Notes under the pieces: model-generated
The model's database searches: none
Told to the model about the DNA's origin: nothing
Seen by the model: the letters and a program-made list of their open reading frames with translations, nothing else
Position numbers and translations under genes: made by a program
Part shown: positions 18,801 through 27,700 of the stretch, piece by piece
Layout: each line of letters begins with the position of its first letter
Numbering within the stretch: the stretch's first letter is position 1
From: Chrysochromulina tobinii
Lineage: Eukaryota > Haptophyta > Prymnesiales > Chrysochromulinaceae
Direction: 5' to 3'
Assembly: GCA_001275005.1 (NCBI GenBank)
Contig: JWZX01003403.1
Span: 1 to 49,895, forward strand
DNA length: 49,895 nucleotides

Positions 18801-20507
18801 CGTGTAGATGTCCTGCACGTCGCGCAGGTCGGAGCTGTAGGCCTTGAGCAGGTCGAGGTGCTTGCGCTCCAGGTCAGCCTGGATGAACTCGCGCTCGAGC
18901 AGCCCCTCAAACGACTCGATGAGCTTAAAGGCGGCGAAGACGGTGGCGCAGTCGTCGAAGCCCTGGTTGAGCACCGAACCGAGCCGGCGCTCGAGCTCCT
19001 TGATCGAGCAGCGGAAGACGTAAAAGTCGTCGTCGAACTTCTTGACCTCGACGTCGAGCACGTCGTACGGCACCTGGATGAACTTCTCGGCAACCGCCTT
19101 GAAGTCGGCATAGATCTGGACGACCGAGGCGGAGAGGGTGCGCCCCTTGTTGCCGCCGATCTCGATGCGCTCGAGCTTCATGAACTGCACGAACGTCTTG
19201 AACAGGTCGAGCAGGTCGTGGCAGCGCTCAAGGAACGAGTCGAGGCGTGGGAAGAGCGAGGTGTTCTGCAGCCGCCACGGGTTGCTCGGCACCTCATTGT
19301 TGGCGCGGCTCTTGTAATCGAAGTAGACGGACTTGAACTGGCCACATACCTTGAGCGTCACCATGAGCTTGTCGACCGCCTCCTGCGGCTCCATCTGGAA
19401 GAGCTCCTGCGGATTCAGGAACGAGCGTGCCTGCGCAATGAGGTCATTGCATATCTCGCGCATGAGCACCACCAGGCGCGCGGGAGAGTTGTAGAAGCGC
19501 GAGTGCTTCCACACGAGCATGATGAGGTGCACAATCGGCCGGAAAAGATGCGTCAGGTTCTGGAACGCCTCCGCATCGATGACGATCTCCGACAGCTTCT
19601 GGAGCGCGGTCTTGAGTGTGGCGAGGTACTTGGTGTTATCGTTCGCCTCCTCGCACGCGGCGGCCACCTCCTTCATCAGCCGATTGAAGGGGGAGCAGTA
19701 GGTGGATTTGGTGAGGTCGAGCACCTTCATGACCTTGCGGATGCGCTCACCCCCGAGTTGCTGCTGGATCGAATTCAGGTGGCGCGCCTTCGCCGCCCAG
19801 AACTCGAGCTCCGCCATCGGCCCCGGGTGCGTACCGCCCTTGAGCATCTGCTCCGGGTCGAGCTTCAGCACATTCTTGATCTGCTTGGTCCAGGTGACCA
19901 CCGCGGTCTCGAGTACGTGCACGCGCTCTTTGTCCTTGGACGCGCGGTCTATCGACGGCAGCTCCATCGGCGGCAGCGGCAGCAGCGTCTCGCCCTTGGA
20001 GTGTCCGTTGGTCACGTAGATCGTCCCAACGAGCTTGTGCAGGTACTCCATGACGTCCTTAATGACGACCTCGGGCAGCCCCCCCTGGTTATGCGAGTTG
20101 GAGAGCAGCGGCAGGTACACGTCCGAAGACGTGTCGTACAGGTGTTGCAGCACCTCTTTGCCCGGTAGCAGGTCGCCGCTCATGACCACCCTGGCACAAT
20201 TGTCGGCCGTGACCGCCTCCTTTTGCAGCTTGATGAAGTAGACCATTTTCTTCTTCTGCTTCAGGTCGGGCGTGGCAAAGGACGTGAGCTCCTTGCCGCC
20301 ATCACACACAAAGACGCGCTGCCTCTCCGCGTCGTTGAAGAATTCTTGCATGGCGGCGCCATCTGTCTCGGCGAGCATGAGCTTCTTGAATTTGTCCGAC
20401 TTGCACTGGAGCGACGTGCACACGCGCTCCATGAACCAATTATTGCGCGCCTCGTTGGCCGCCGCAGCGGCGGCGGGGTCCATACCCTTTTTTTCATCAT
20501 CGCCCAT
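6834..20507 (-). CDS. Outer-arm-type axonemal dynein heavy chain, intronless
   Basis: A single open frame of 4557 codons starts at the ATG at 20507. This is the normal full length for an axonemal dynein heavy chain, the ATP-driven motor of cilia and flagella. Residues 1-1800 are the tail and linker. Four AAA+ P-loops are visible: AAA1 GPAGTGKTET at residue 1872 (followed by WGCFDEFNRI), AAA2 GCAGSGKT at 2166, AAA3 GGAGTAKT at 2519 and AAA4 GVGGSGKQ at 2865. Next come the two stalk coiled coils with the microtubule-binding tip, AAA5 and AAA6, and a C-terminal domain with FNPQAFLTAVMQ and YVNGFFLEGARWD. The N-terminus and C-terminal domain look most like the gamma (DNAH5/DNAH8) class, but class assignment needs a tree. 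No frameshift or intron is visible in 13.7 kb. The gene lies downstream of a copy of the shared 28-bp element (core edge 155 bp before the ATG). Confidence 0.95.
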   Translation of the reverse strand: MGDDEKKGMDPAAAAAANEARNNWFMERVCTSLQCKSDKFKKLMLAETDGAAMQEFFNDAERQRVFVCDGGKELTSFATPDLKQKKKMVYFIKLQKEAVTADNCARVVMSGDLLPGKEVLQHLYDTSSDVYLPLLSNSHNQGGLPEVVIKDVMEYLHKLVGTIYVTNGHSKGETLLPLPPMELPSIDRASKDKERVHVLETAVVTWTKQIKNVLKLDPEQMLKGGTHPGPMAELEFWAAKARHLNSIQQQLGGERIRKVMKVLDLTKSTYCSPFNRLMKEVAAACEEANDNTKYLATLKTALQKLSEIVIDAEAFQNLTHLFRPIVHLIMLVWKHSRFYNSPARLVVLMREICNDLIAQARSFLNPQELFQMEPQEAVDKLMVTLKVCGQFKSVYFDYKSRANNEVPSNPWRLQNTSLFPRLDSFLERCHDLLDLFKTFVQFMKLERIEIGGNKGRTLSASVVQIYADFKAVAEKFIQVPYDVLDVEVKKFDDDFYVFRCSIKELERRLGSVLNQGFDDCATVFAAFKLIESFEGLLEREFIQADLERKHLDLLKAYSSDLRDVQDIYTRQKDQSAVGFYLEREGPPLYCNMPPVAGAIYWVKGLKLRIEEPMFKLKATLKTMLESEEAKDVMKTYGNLIEALDKYAHEVHSSWEKGVEDVSQANLKNPILRRDEKGLLAVNFDPELIRLLREVKYLLELGKGAPASALELNKKAETYRVQRGCLQVISDKYNHIMHTMLEVEQPLLAAQLKMIDRALEKGQKNLTWKSHGIDDFVRETTTLVKDTYDTLLALKTNMKDIQNVLAGWFKEPLLKRKSTKTYSPDDYQEEFKGHLAARYNDIGNEGKEIHKMLLKSNQVLKVSKGAPTWRAYVDFINDIVIDGLARTVCGSLECLNTQLDPAQITKEEIAPFIEIQLELDGSSIEFKPALHNASGGSDKPSMHAMIDYWCMGFFNVCKLVKRLDRADGDFLKEVMETEQVRFFVHQIQAHVRANQALCEEFKDSFQAYKAVWTSSIDDHLHEFLAPPEEDPSKPKAEEEEVVEKIEGPLAPKYEPPLDAFDKEIHKFVKYASNIQAISSSAARGWLKIDARPVKQALATWVNKWQFRYTSYLQSSIEQTLTELKDFMVAIKKGLSQEVEPDDAEALLRAMTCIRDVRLRADLVTGMFEPLRAKVQLLKKYGVIISQDFIEMMDDAPHGWNATTRITYNSREQLAPLQSLQAEKIKEQAEEFGHKVVEFRADFKEEAPFNYSVGEDCYKKVDEWNTKIDQIENAAKSLQERQGLFDVNKENWKEIKVCRDELKLLKKVWDHVELVNSIFNSWKATLWPDVNVDSMMIMCSKIQKEIKALDRPVRGWDCYLGMMKEMADMLIDLPLVQDLRDDAMRERHWKKLMRICGKTFVMDDKMSLGVLLSLELHKFADPVGEVVEQARMEIKIDKALQRIETIWNALQFEYEPFKSSGVKVLKMPDTTIESLDDHEVQLQNMMGNRFKAFFEIQITTWKGKLSQCRAVLENWLEVQRQWCSLEAIFIGSEDIREQLPEDAKRFDGIDASFKEQMADACNSTNPLDATLKDGRDEAFKVALAALELCNRSLSDYLETKRRKFPRFYFISQVDLVDTLSKGKFPPAVQEHFSKFTDCIGGIMWERDPETKLETGVCKGMFATDKEEVHFAKELDCRGPVEDWLKEIMVHCNMQFKDQLEMSINEYTEMSRETWCEKYCAQLAITTCQTWWSTEVYQAFDRLEQGNDQGMKEYSVAQIANLNVYVQMVLGEMTGEMRTKVKTLITIEVHARDVVLKYIAERIETAGDFAWQSQLKFRWDEEKSHCMINISDAEFQYSYEYVGNPGRLVITGLTDRCYITLTQALRLCLGGAPAGPAGTGKTETTKDLGRGLAIWVIVMNCSDQMNYKTMANIFMGLSQTGAWGCFDEFNRIPVEVLSVVAGQYGALLDGIKAVADDIIFEEEKIALKRTVGAFITMNPGYAGRTELPENLKALFRGVAMCTPDFAAIIEIELSAEGFETAKVLSIKFIRLFQLNMELLSKQDHYDWGLRAIKGILRIAGGAKRANPERTELEIMMRALRDSNVTKFVNADVGIFLGLVNDIFPKMQDATKQADPIMTKAVRDVLKENKVFIKNGYQEGLQLQPEDIFVGKTVDLAELLGIRHCVFALGCAGSGKTCVWKTLQAAQTHLAINPATRTPAVGDGPTLVNALNPKAVTSDDLYGFVHPVTKEPFDGIIAKIMRDFKNASGAQLNVPKWVMLDGDIDAEWIESMNTVMDDNKVLTLVSNERIPLSRSMRLIFEISNLKNGSPATVSRAGVLFLNETDVGWGAYFQSWVDNLCAKNAHIDTKEQAWLEALVQQYVPPTLDNMRKNKWMHLTPLMNFGMVSTLCSILEGVLTAKNVPQGTDKDVYEAYFQFAAIWAFGGAFGADKANDFRKLFSEWWRMEWGKMNFKFPDEGLVFDYFIDDVDKKGKHWRDVIPKYTHVSGEGASFSSIVVPTLDTTRLTFLIDDLATRAKPVMLVGGAGTAKTTIIQDKLGRLPEEIIYFNINLNSFTIASILQAILEQPLEKKTGTMFAPPGTKKLIYFVDDMNMPTPDKYSTQSAIALLNQQLEYGGFYDLKKLTMKEIRGVQYLSSMNPTAGSFFIQDRMQRHFATFATLAPEAEVLRTIYGSILDGHLSNGYSQEMRKVGDRVCSAALMLHKLVADAFMPTAVAFHYAWNLREMSRVFQGILKCTPDYYTEPMYLARLWLHESYRVYSDRLVDVADATRFEDMINRAAKSFFEDFDQDALMKRPIVFTYFAVQTDEDIKPYFQVPDEVKLSKILTQKLTEYNETFARMDLVLFVQAMEHVSRISRIIDTPRGNALLVGVGGSGKQSLTRLAAFISGFTVFQIKLTSAYGMIDFKADIAALYASTGLKGNSIVWLFTDQQIINERMLIYFNDLLSSGFIPDLYTQDDKDNVLNGIRPEVKAAGLMDSPDICWNFFLDRVRKNLHVVLCMSPVGNAFRNRCRKFPALISATVIDWFHPWPSEALISVAMRFLQDVDISTDELKENVAHHMSFVHQSVEECCTTYLAAERRNVYTTPKSYLELIQLYQTLYKAQCDRVDAMKIRLESGLVKLRGASTQVAEMQIVLKDESVIVEQKKADTDVLLVQVGQESTVADEQAALGAIEAEKVAVIQQEVSAFAAQCNADLLAAEPAIAAAAEALNSLDKASLTELKSMSTPSPVVLQVCNAVQYMMAPKGQVKKVKTAWGEAKKMMASVDEFLKSLINFDKDNLLLENKAEVRAKCTGTPEAPNPEFNYTNVKRISMAAAGLCDWVVNILIYHDIYLDVAPKRGLLQEAMNKLGEANKKLAAVNEHVDALNARKAALQNQLMQATEEKNALIAKAAATAKKLSLAERLVNGLKDEGVRWAANVELLGEEKAMLVGNMMVAAPFIAYIGPFNSEFRYKLWEQTWVPDLRGRQLPSAEVLDPLKLLSDVATQAIWMSEGLPSDRLSLENAAIIVRCARYPLIIDPQLQGINWIRGRETPNGLVSCQQSFGGYLGMMAKAMEEGIPMLLEKCGQAFDAVMENVLARATIAKGRKLILKLGDKEVDMRCNPDPETGMPLGGPLFRLYLQSKLPNPHYIPEVQAQCTIINFTVTERGLEEQLLAKVVKCERPDLEEQRAALVAQQNDFTIRLKALEDGLLEMLANAEGDITENEALIESLEAAKETSQEITAKVAIAKETEVIIAKAREIYRPLGERGALMFFLVNQLFVISHMYQFSLDTFNYMFLKAISKTKKSNDIDDRFKNLMATISFVIFAYVTRGLFERDRILFSSQLCTRIMNRRGELPVDEQDFLIKAPRVMDGAERSEALQWLPEQCWATVQALAENLPEVFSSLPADLEGSNKRWKEFFDNEQPENEKLPGEFNRVSGFQRLLVMRALRPDRMVLAMKYWVRDEMGVEYYNAIPFDLPSSFEDTSPATPVFFLLSPGVDPLLAVRQIGGPADKTEANGLFFSVSLGQGQEPVAEKALDRMQVSGGWVMLQNVELVARWLPKLEKKLEALIEGANPGFRVFLSSLPQNVIPVQILQNSIKLTNEPPSGLRPNMIRAFNTFNDTVWEACPKQSELKAIIFALGFFHSIVCERRQFGAIGWQRPYPFAPGDLSACIIVATNFLNDAPKVPWADLQYIFGEVMYGGHITDDLDRRLCASYLSVYMTDALLDGYQLYPKFEVPPPTGSHKQFVEYIDENLINEGPMCYGLHPNAEINFMTAQSLALFKNCGELAPRGGGGAGGMTLQEKVKRILDDIMERMPELFPLAELDERTPPDERTPYTSVFLQECERMNRLLFEVKRSLVELDLGLKGDLGMTESMEALMNSLYDNKVPASWAKVAYPSMRGLASWLLDMLQRQRQLEAWTADLATPKVTWIAGLFNPQAFLTAVMQVLARKNELPLDRMTTVCDVTKKMNPDEIEGATRDGAYVNGFFLEGARWDVATGMMDDSILKLLYCPMPVVLMKAALADKGQRDVYECPSYKTLTRNPVDGKPTGGYIFTAGLKTKQSVNKWILAGVALIMDVETT

Positions 20508-20661
20508 CTTGACCCGCAGGCGACGCGGGAGGACGCGAGACGACGAACGCCGCGGTGCCCCTGGGCAGCGCCTGCAGCCAACAGTCGCCCACTAGGACGC
20601 GGCACGCCGTTTCGCGACCATACCGGTACCGCGTCGTGTTGCAAATGTGTGAACGTTAACA

Positions 20662-20689
20662 CGACAGACGCGACAACCGGTGCTACGGC
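20662..20689 (-). promoter_or_regulatory. Shared 28-bp upstream element, copy 1 (dynein)
   Basis: Read toward the dynein gene, the core ends with ACCGGTTGTCGCGTCTGTCG. It is identical over 28 bp to the copies at 30042-30069 and 36129-36156, in the same orientation relative to the downstream gene. It is followed by GTTAACGTT and then CACAC (20651-20647), 10 nt after the core. It also lies 44 bp upstream of the divergent ASCH gene, in the opposite orientation. Confidence 0.7.
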
Positions 20690-20733
20690 ACCTGTGTGAA
20701 TCCCATCTAGTGCTCGGCTTTTCGTCGAAGCTT

Positions 20734-21444
20734 ATGAAGGCGCTTCAGTTCTTCCTCCTATTCGTCTCGACGAGCTACGCCCAGCAAGTGCCGCTCACCG
20801 AGCTAGGACCAATCTCTGTCGCTGCAGACGGCTCGCTGCATCGCATTGCCAACTGGCACGAGCTCACCGAGAACGAGCGAGCTGCCGCGCAGCGTGCGCT
20901 CGCGAAGCGAAATGCAAAACGGCTCGCAAAACTCCAGGAGGCACCACCGCCACGACCGCCTCCTCCATCTCCGCGCGCATCTCTCTGGTTCAAGAATGTC
21001 ACGCGGTGGCTGCGCAGGCAATGGGTGCGCCACCGCCTCGCGCCGCTCGACTTTGCTCCTGAGTACGTGGACTTGATCCGAGGCCACGAGAAGCGCGCCA
21101 CGACACGCTTATGCTCTCGGGATGGCGAGCCCGAGCTAGCGCGCCTGCGGTCTGGGCAGCGCGTGCGTGCTACTTGTCGACGCTGCGGTGGCGCCGCTGG
21201 CGTCGCCTTTGCCATCCTCAAGATCACGAGGGTGGACATGAGCGCGTTTGGCATTCTCGACTTGGAGCTCGCAGCCACGGAAGGCTTTGAGAACGTCGAG
21301 GCTTTCCGGACGGCGCTGCTGGGCTTCTACCCGGGCCTGCACGACGAAACCCCGCTTTCCGTGCTACATTTTGAGCTGCTATCGTCGGAAGGCAAACACG
21401 AGAGCAAAGCTAGCACAGAGCTGCCGAGAGAGAGCTTAGTTTGA
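20734..21444 (+). CDS. Secreted or membrane-targeted ASCH-domain protein
   Basis: This encodes 236 aa from the ATG at 20734. MKALQFFLLFVSTSYA is a classical cleavable signal peptide. Residues 30-67 (DGSLHRIANWHELTENERAAAQRALAKRNAKRL) form a short motif I associate with stramenopile and haptophyte secreted or plastid-route proteins. After a proline linker, residues about 104-218 fit an ASCH domain: LDFAPEYVDLIRGHEKRATTRL, a central LRSGQRVRATC strand, FAILKITRVDMSAFG, and a final LSVLHFELL. ASCH domains have a PUA-like fold and bind RNA or modified nucleosides; the bacterial YqfB type is an N4-acetylcytidine amidohydrolase. The conserved GxKxxTxRL loop is present (G117, K120, T124, R125). A signal peptide on an ASCH domain is unusual and suggests plastid or ER targeting. 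Confidence 0.75.
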   Translation: MKALQFFLLFVSTSYAQQVPLTELGPISVAADGSLHRIANWHELTENERAAAQRALAKRNAKRLAKLQEAPPPRPPPPSPRASLWFKNVTRWLRRQWVRHRLAPLDFAPEYVDLIRGHEKRATTRLCSRDGEPELARLRSGQRVRATCRRCGGAAGVAFAILKITRVDMSAFGILDLELAATEGFENVEAFRTALLGFYPGLHDETPLSVLHFELLSSEGKHESKASTELPRESLV

Positions 21445-21706
21445 CGAATGACGAGATTATCAAATATTCTGACAAGGGAGTTCGCTAGCACTCTTTAGGA
21501 TGTTCGTCAGAGCGGGGGGACCGGGGGGACCGCGACGAAACACATGGAAACAGGAATGATTGTCGCCGAACTTGGCCCCGAAACTCGTGCGTCCCCTCGA
21601 GGCAAAAGGGACCTGCAAAAGACGTCTTGAGGCCAGTCCGAAACGGAGGCGCACTTGGGGCGGGACGCTCAGGAAGTCCCACTACATCACCACGAAGAAT
21701 ATTCGC

Positions 21707-24700
21707 ATGGCCACCCTGATCGACCTGAGCCTAGACACCGACGAGCCGGAAGCCGAGCAGCAGGGAGTCCTGTTTGTGGAAGGACGTAACGAGCCTATCA
21801 AGTTTCCTATCCACCTCGGCCCAGCAAATGCATTGCGAGAGGCGGGGGCTTTTCTTGACGCATGACCTGTATGACATGGATGACAACGAATATCGACGGC
21901 CGCTTCCTGAGTCTCAGCAGAGGTGGGTGCTAGCCTCGCGCGGCACATCAACAATCGTGGGAAGCTGCGTGGCCGCGTGCACATCTGCTCCACCCCGCGC
22001 CTGCTCCACCTGCTCCTTTAGCGTATTGAGCGCCACCTCCTTCTAACAGGGGCCTCGACATGTACGTAGCCAAGGCTCGTACTGTCGGGGGGTCCGGACA
22101 TGCAGCTCAAGCAGCTGTGTCCGGAGGAAGCTCTTCATCCAGTGCGAGCGCCACTCCGCCAGGCAGCACCATCAAGTCGACAGTTCGCATCCCACCGAGC
22201 GTCGAGGTCACGACGAATACGGTGCGTGGCATCTTTACCGTTCGCCAAGCCCTCGGAGAGATTTTTGACAACCCGATCGGTGCGCCGCTGCTACGCACTC
22301 GCGCTCGCACGCAGCTGCGCGACACGCACTTGGGCCCCCACTCGTTTTCTGCACGCATTCGCACCCCAGCACCTCTCCGGTGCCCCGCTCGCTTTGCGCA
22401 GCGTCCCGCCCCTCTATCCACTCAACCTAGCGTGCTCTGCACCTCCCTTGCGCGCAGAGCACGTCATTCGTCGCTGTCAAGAGGATTGCCCTCCGCATTA
22501 TGAGCCGAGGATCGTCCTCCAGATCCATCCAGAGACACTTCGGGAAGAGATCATTCTCAAAGATGGATCTACAGAGGTCCACGACTTCCCCAACGGCCTC
22601 CGAATGCTCGACAATGGAAAGGGCCTCGACGCCGCCGCGTTACTTAATTGGGCCAAAGATGGCAAGTCGCACTCCGCAAAGACGGTGCGCTGCCGACGAC
22701 AAGAGCGTGTGGGGGGGGCACGGCCTGATGAAGCCCTCTCCTCAGCTCAGCCTTCTCGGTGGCTGGCCTGCTCACCTGATGGCCGAGCTCATCAGCTCAC
22801 CTGCTGACCGGGCTCGCGTGTGCCTCGCCCTCGCAGCGCGCCGTCGACGTGCGCCACCGCTCCTTCTTCTCAGGCGCGCTTGGGGAGTATGGCGTGGGCG
22901 AAAAGGGCGGGAGCGCGCGCCTCGCCGACGAGACGGGGCGTGTGCGTAAGGTGTCTGGGCCGCTCCAGCAACTGTGCTCGATTGAGAAGCAAGAGTACGC
23001 GACAATGAAGCAGAAGGACGAGAGCTGGAACCCTAGCGCTCACGATCACCTCAAGTACCGCAACTTCCGCGAGCCCGCGATCGAGGAGGTAATGAGCCGC
23101 TATGCGGGATGGGGCGAGCTCATCACGTGCCTCGAGGTGGCGTCCCTTGCCAAGGAGGCGCTCACGTCGTTGAGCGACCTCGACGGACTCGCCAACGAGC
23201 TCTGCCAGCTCTACTATCCCTTCCTTGTGCCCCGCCCTGGATCGGAGACGGCGGAGGCGCAACATCTGGATCACCGGCTGCTCGAGCACCTACTGCCGCT
23301 CCCTGCTGACTGCCTTTCCGATTGGCAATCACTGCCGATGATCCATGTGTCGATCGAGGTCTGGACGCACGGGCGGTTGGTGAGTCTCATCAATCTTAAC
23401 GAGCGCATCCTTGAAGAGGGATACATCTCCAAACTCTTCAACGCTCGCCAAATGGCGGCCGCGGCGTGCGCGGCGGAGCCCGCAGCTGGCTCCTCTTCGA
23501 CACAGCGTGAGGGGCCTCCATCGCTCCAGAACAAGTTCATCCGGGGGGTGTACACCGCCGGTGACAAGAAGGGCTCGTACTTGCTTTGTGCGACCTACTA
23601 CCCATACTCGAGGGGGCAGCCCTCGATACCTGACTGTGGGGAGACTGAGCTAGGTGGCTCCTTCGACGTGATGCTCAATGGGCGGCGCCTCCTCGGTGAA
23701 GACCTCAAGACGCTCCCGTTTTGCGAGAGCGAGCAGGCCCGCATGCTGCTCCAAGCGCAGGGGGTACAGCCCAGCCTCATCAAGGATATTCCGGCGGCGG
23801 TCTGGGGCCGCTGGCACGGCACTCTCTGGCTCAAGGGAGATTGGCCGTTGGACAACTCCAAAGCGTACCTGAAGCACGGCAAGGCGGCGCAACAAGGCGA
23901 CGACAAGGCATCTCTGCTCGTCAAGGAGCTCAAGCAGAAGTACGTCAAGGACAAGGGCAGCGCCACTGCGAGGAGCTCTGGCGGCGGCTCGTCGTCGTCG
24001 TCGATGCCACGCCAGTCCCCGCAGACCATTCGCTCTAAGGAGGTGGAGCTGCAGGACAGGGCGCTTGAGTTCTGTAAGTGGCTAGATGAGTGCCACCGCC
24101 ACTACGACGACGAGGTCGAGTTCCTGTACGACGCTGGGGACGTCGAGCTGGACAAAGAGCGCCCCGGTGACGTCATCTGCCATGGTATCCGACTCAAGGG
24201 CAAGGAGATCAAGGCGCGCAGCAACCGCGCAGGTGGAGGCTCGACGGCGCGCGACAAGGGCATGGCCGTCAAGATCAAGGAGAACCCACGGCTAGTCTCG
24301 AGCGCGACGATCTGGGGTGAGTGTGTCGGCTTCGTCTTCTCCGATAGCTCGATCAACGTGCGCTGGGAGTCCGATCGTCCGATCATCGAAGGCGGCGTGC
24401 AGCGACTGCAAGAGGCGTGCCGGCAGGCGACTACTGGCAAGGTGCGGATCAAACGGATCACGTCGACTCCGCCGCCCGTGCCTGATGACGTGGAGCCGGA
24501 GGAGTTTGAGATCACGTCGATCTTCGACTACCCGAATTCCACGCAGGTCGCGCAGCACTGCCAAGCGACGCAAAGACAGCTGGACAAGCAGAAGCCGAAG
24601 GAGATCTGCTTCAATGACGAGGTCGACAGGTCCCGATACAACTTCTTGCCGCTCACGCGCGACAAGCACGAGAAGGTGGTGCCTCTGCCGCTCGCCCTCG

Positions 24701-27700
24701 AACAGGCCTGGGCGAGCGTGCCGAACTGGATCGCGCTGTATGTCAAGGACCACACGGGCAAGAAGATGCTCGGGAGCACTCTGACCCTCAGGCTCTCTAG
24801 GCTAGGCCGAGGTGGAGGCGACTGGGAGCCCTTGGAAGCAAAGCAATTGCCAGGTGGCGGCACCGACTTCTTCTTCAAGCTACCACAGCTGCCGAGTGGC
24901 ACGCACAAGTTTGAAGCACAGCTAGCGAGTGGGGGCCCCAAGGCCAAGTTCGAGATCAGTGTCCTGCCCGCAGACAAGGCTGCTACGTTTGAGGTCGAGT
25001 GGGACGGAGGTCTTCAGGAGCTCCATGACCATCCTGTGGGGACCCTCCTGCCGCCCGTGAACCTCAAGGCCAAAGACGTCGCTGGGAATGCCTTCGAGCT
25101 TCCTGCGGCGACTTTTGATCACCCGATCTCACTGACGGGCTCCATCTCGCTCAGCCTCGCCGGTGAGGCCGTCTTTGACCTCGCGGCTGCGGATGGGGAT
25201 GGCGTGCGCGCAGTGCGCTGCACGGGCCTGCGCCTCGATGGCAAGCTGCCGCAGCGTATGTGCACGCTCACGCTGACCTTTTCGTGGGGCGACTATGCTG
25301 CGGTGGGCTCGACGACACCATCGAACCAGCTCAGAGTCACACCAGCCGCCGGCATCCCGACGCAGCTCGTCGTAACTTCGCCCGACGGGTACACTCTTGG
25401 CGAGCTTCAGCGTGGCGCCGTTCTGCCGGCACTCACACTGCAGGCCAGGGATAACTACGGCAATGCATGCACCGGCTACGCGGTCTACCTAGCGCTCGAG
25501 CGAGATGGCATCTCGATAGAGAACGAGTGCCTTCTCTTCGACAATTCTCTCGAGTTCCCACAGGATGACGACTCGACCCTCGCGCTCAAGAGCAACGGCA
25601 AGCCGCTCAATCTGCAGGGTCGCTTCAGAATCGCCGAGGATGCGCCCCCCCAAGCAGCGTTGGTGCTCGTCTTCTCCATCTGGGATGAGGAAGGCCACGA
25701 GATGGTGCGCTCGGAGCCTTCGGTGACTTTCTCCGTCGAAGAGGACGAAGTCGAGGTCGACGAAGTCGAGGTGCTAGTCGAGGTCGAGGAGGGTGCTGGG
25801 AACAACGCCCCGACTCTTCCTCACCCGACTCACCTTCAGCTGGGCGCCCCTCCAACGGCCAAAGCTGGCGAGCCCTTCTGGCTCGAAGTGCACGCCTTCT
25901 CGGAGGCCAACCAGACGATACTCCTCGACCCCACGGCGCTTTCGACTCTGATTCCGGTCCTCGCGGACTGTGGCGCCGGCGGCGAAGCATCGCTCACATT
26001 CCTTGGCGATGGCTGGCAGCGGTCGCCGGGGGCAAACGCATGCTCAGTGCGGAAAGAAGTAAAGATAGGCTGCCACATCGACGAGGGCCAACCGGTGAGC
26101 AGTTTCCAAACTTTCTGTCGAGTGCGCAGTTTCAAACTCTCTTTGGAAGGGGAAGGGGAATGGGTCGAGCAGTTCGCTGCGATCAGTGAGCCGACGCAGG
26201 TGGACGTGGAGCCGGGCACGCCAGCTGGCGTCCGCGTGGCCGAGGCCGTTGCTGGCGTCGACATCCCCGTGGCCAATTATGATGAGGTGACACTCACCGT
26301 GTCGCTCGTCGATGCCTATGGCTCGATCACCAAGCCTGTGGAAAATGCCGGCCATAAGTGGATGGTGGAGGCCGGTGAGGATGGCACCGGCATCGATGGC
26401 TTTAAGCAGCCGCGCGGTGCCAGCACGCTGCTCAAGGGTCGAGTCTTCGCCATCAGCCCCCCCGGCGAGCAGCACAGCGTGCGAGTCACCTTTGGAAGCC
26501 TCCCTGCAGCCAAAGTGCCATTGAGGATCGTCCCTGGCAGAGTGCCGTGCGGCTTGCGCATCGCCACGGCTGCTGATCAGCTCGTGAGCGCGCCACTTGT
26601 ACGCACGGCACGGCACGCTACGACGCTGCCTGCGCAAGAGGATGGCTCGTGGCACGTCAGCGTGCTGCTAGAGGATGGCAGCCAGCTCGAGTCCTCCGAT
26701 AGCTGTAGCTGCGAGTATTGGATCCACGGGGAGCGCAAGATCGAGATCAAGTCGAAGGCGCATCCAGGCACGCACTCACGCACGCTCGACGGCTTGCTGC
26801 TGCCCACCATGGCGGCGCAGACAGCGTACGAGGTGACGGTGCGATTCAGTGTGACCACGCTCGGTCGAGATGCATCGAGCAAGGCGAGGCTCGCACTGCT
26901 CCAGAAGATCGTTCCCGATCGGCTCCGCTATGAGCAGACGCTTGAGCTTCTCATTCAATCTGGGAGCGCCTCCAAGCTGCAGCTCCTCGGGGGATGGCCT
27001 GATCGCTTCCGCTCGAGCCATGGCAGAGGCGGCGACGGCGACGGCTGGGCAGACACGCCGACGAATCAGTTGACGAATCCGATGCTATGTCTCACTGACG
27101 ATTTTGACAACGTCATCACGGACGGACCAGCCGCGGAGCACAGCATCGACGTCCACTTGGAGCCCCCTGACGGTGCTGCATCGAACGATGACATACAGCC
27201 GGCTGCTCTGATCACGCAGCCAGCCATCCTTCGGTTCTCTGCCGGCTGCCTGCCGTGGAAAGAGATGGTGAAACAGCTCTCTCTGACCGGCGGAGGGCGC
27301 ACAGGCACGTACGCGCTCCTGTTCTGTGTGCAGCTGCCTGGGGCAGCCACGGCGGCGGAGGGGGCGCAGAGGCAGCTCATGGCGCGGCACAAGTTCATGT
27401 ACATCGACCCCGCGCAGAGCCATCGTGAGCATCAGGAGCTCGAGGTACACAGACTTCGGGAGTGTCAGCTCACTAAGGAGGTCGATGAGGCCCGCAGGGC
27501 GGCTGACGAAGCCGACAGGCGCCTTCAATCATGCAGGCGTAAGCGGGATGAGGCGGGCTCTGAGCACAAGGCGGCGGCCGTGACGGAGCGCAGCAAGCGG
27601 CAACGGCTGGACGAGGCGACGGCTCAGCTTGGCGGTTCGAAGGCGAGAGTCGAGCAGATGTGGCCAAGGTGGGAGTGCGAGCTCCGGGCGGATAGTGCCT

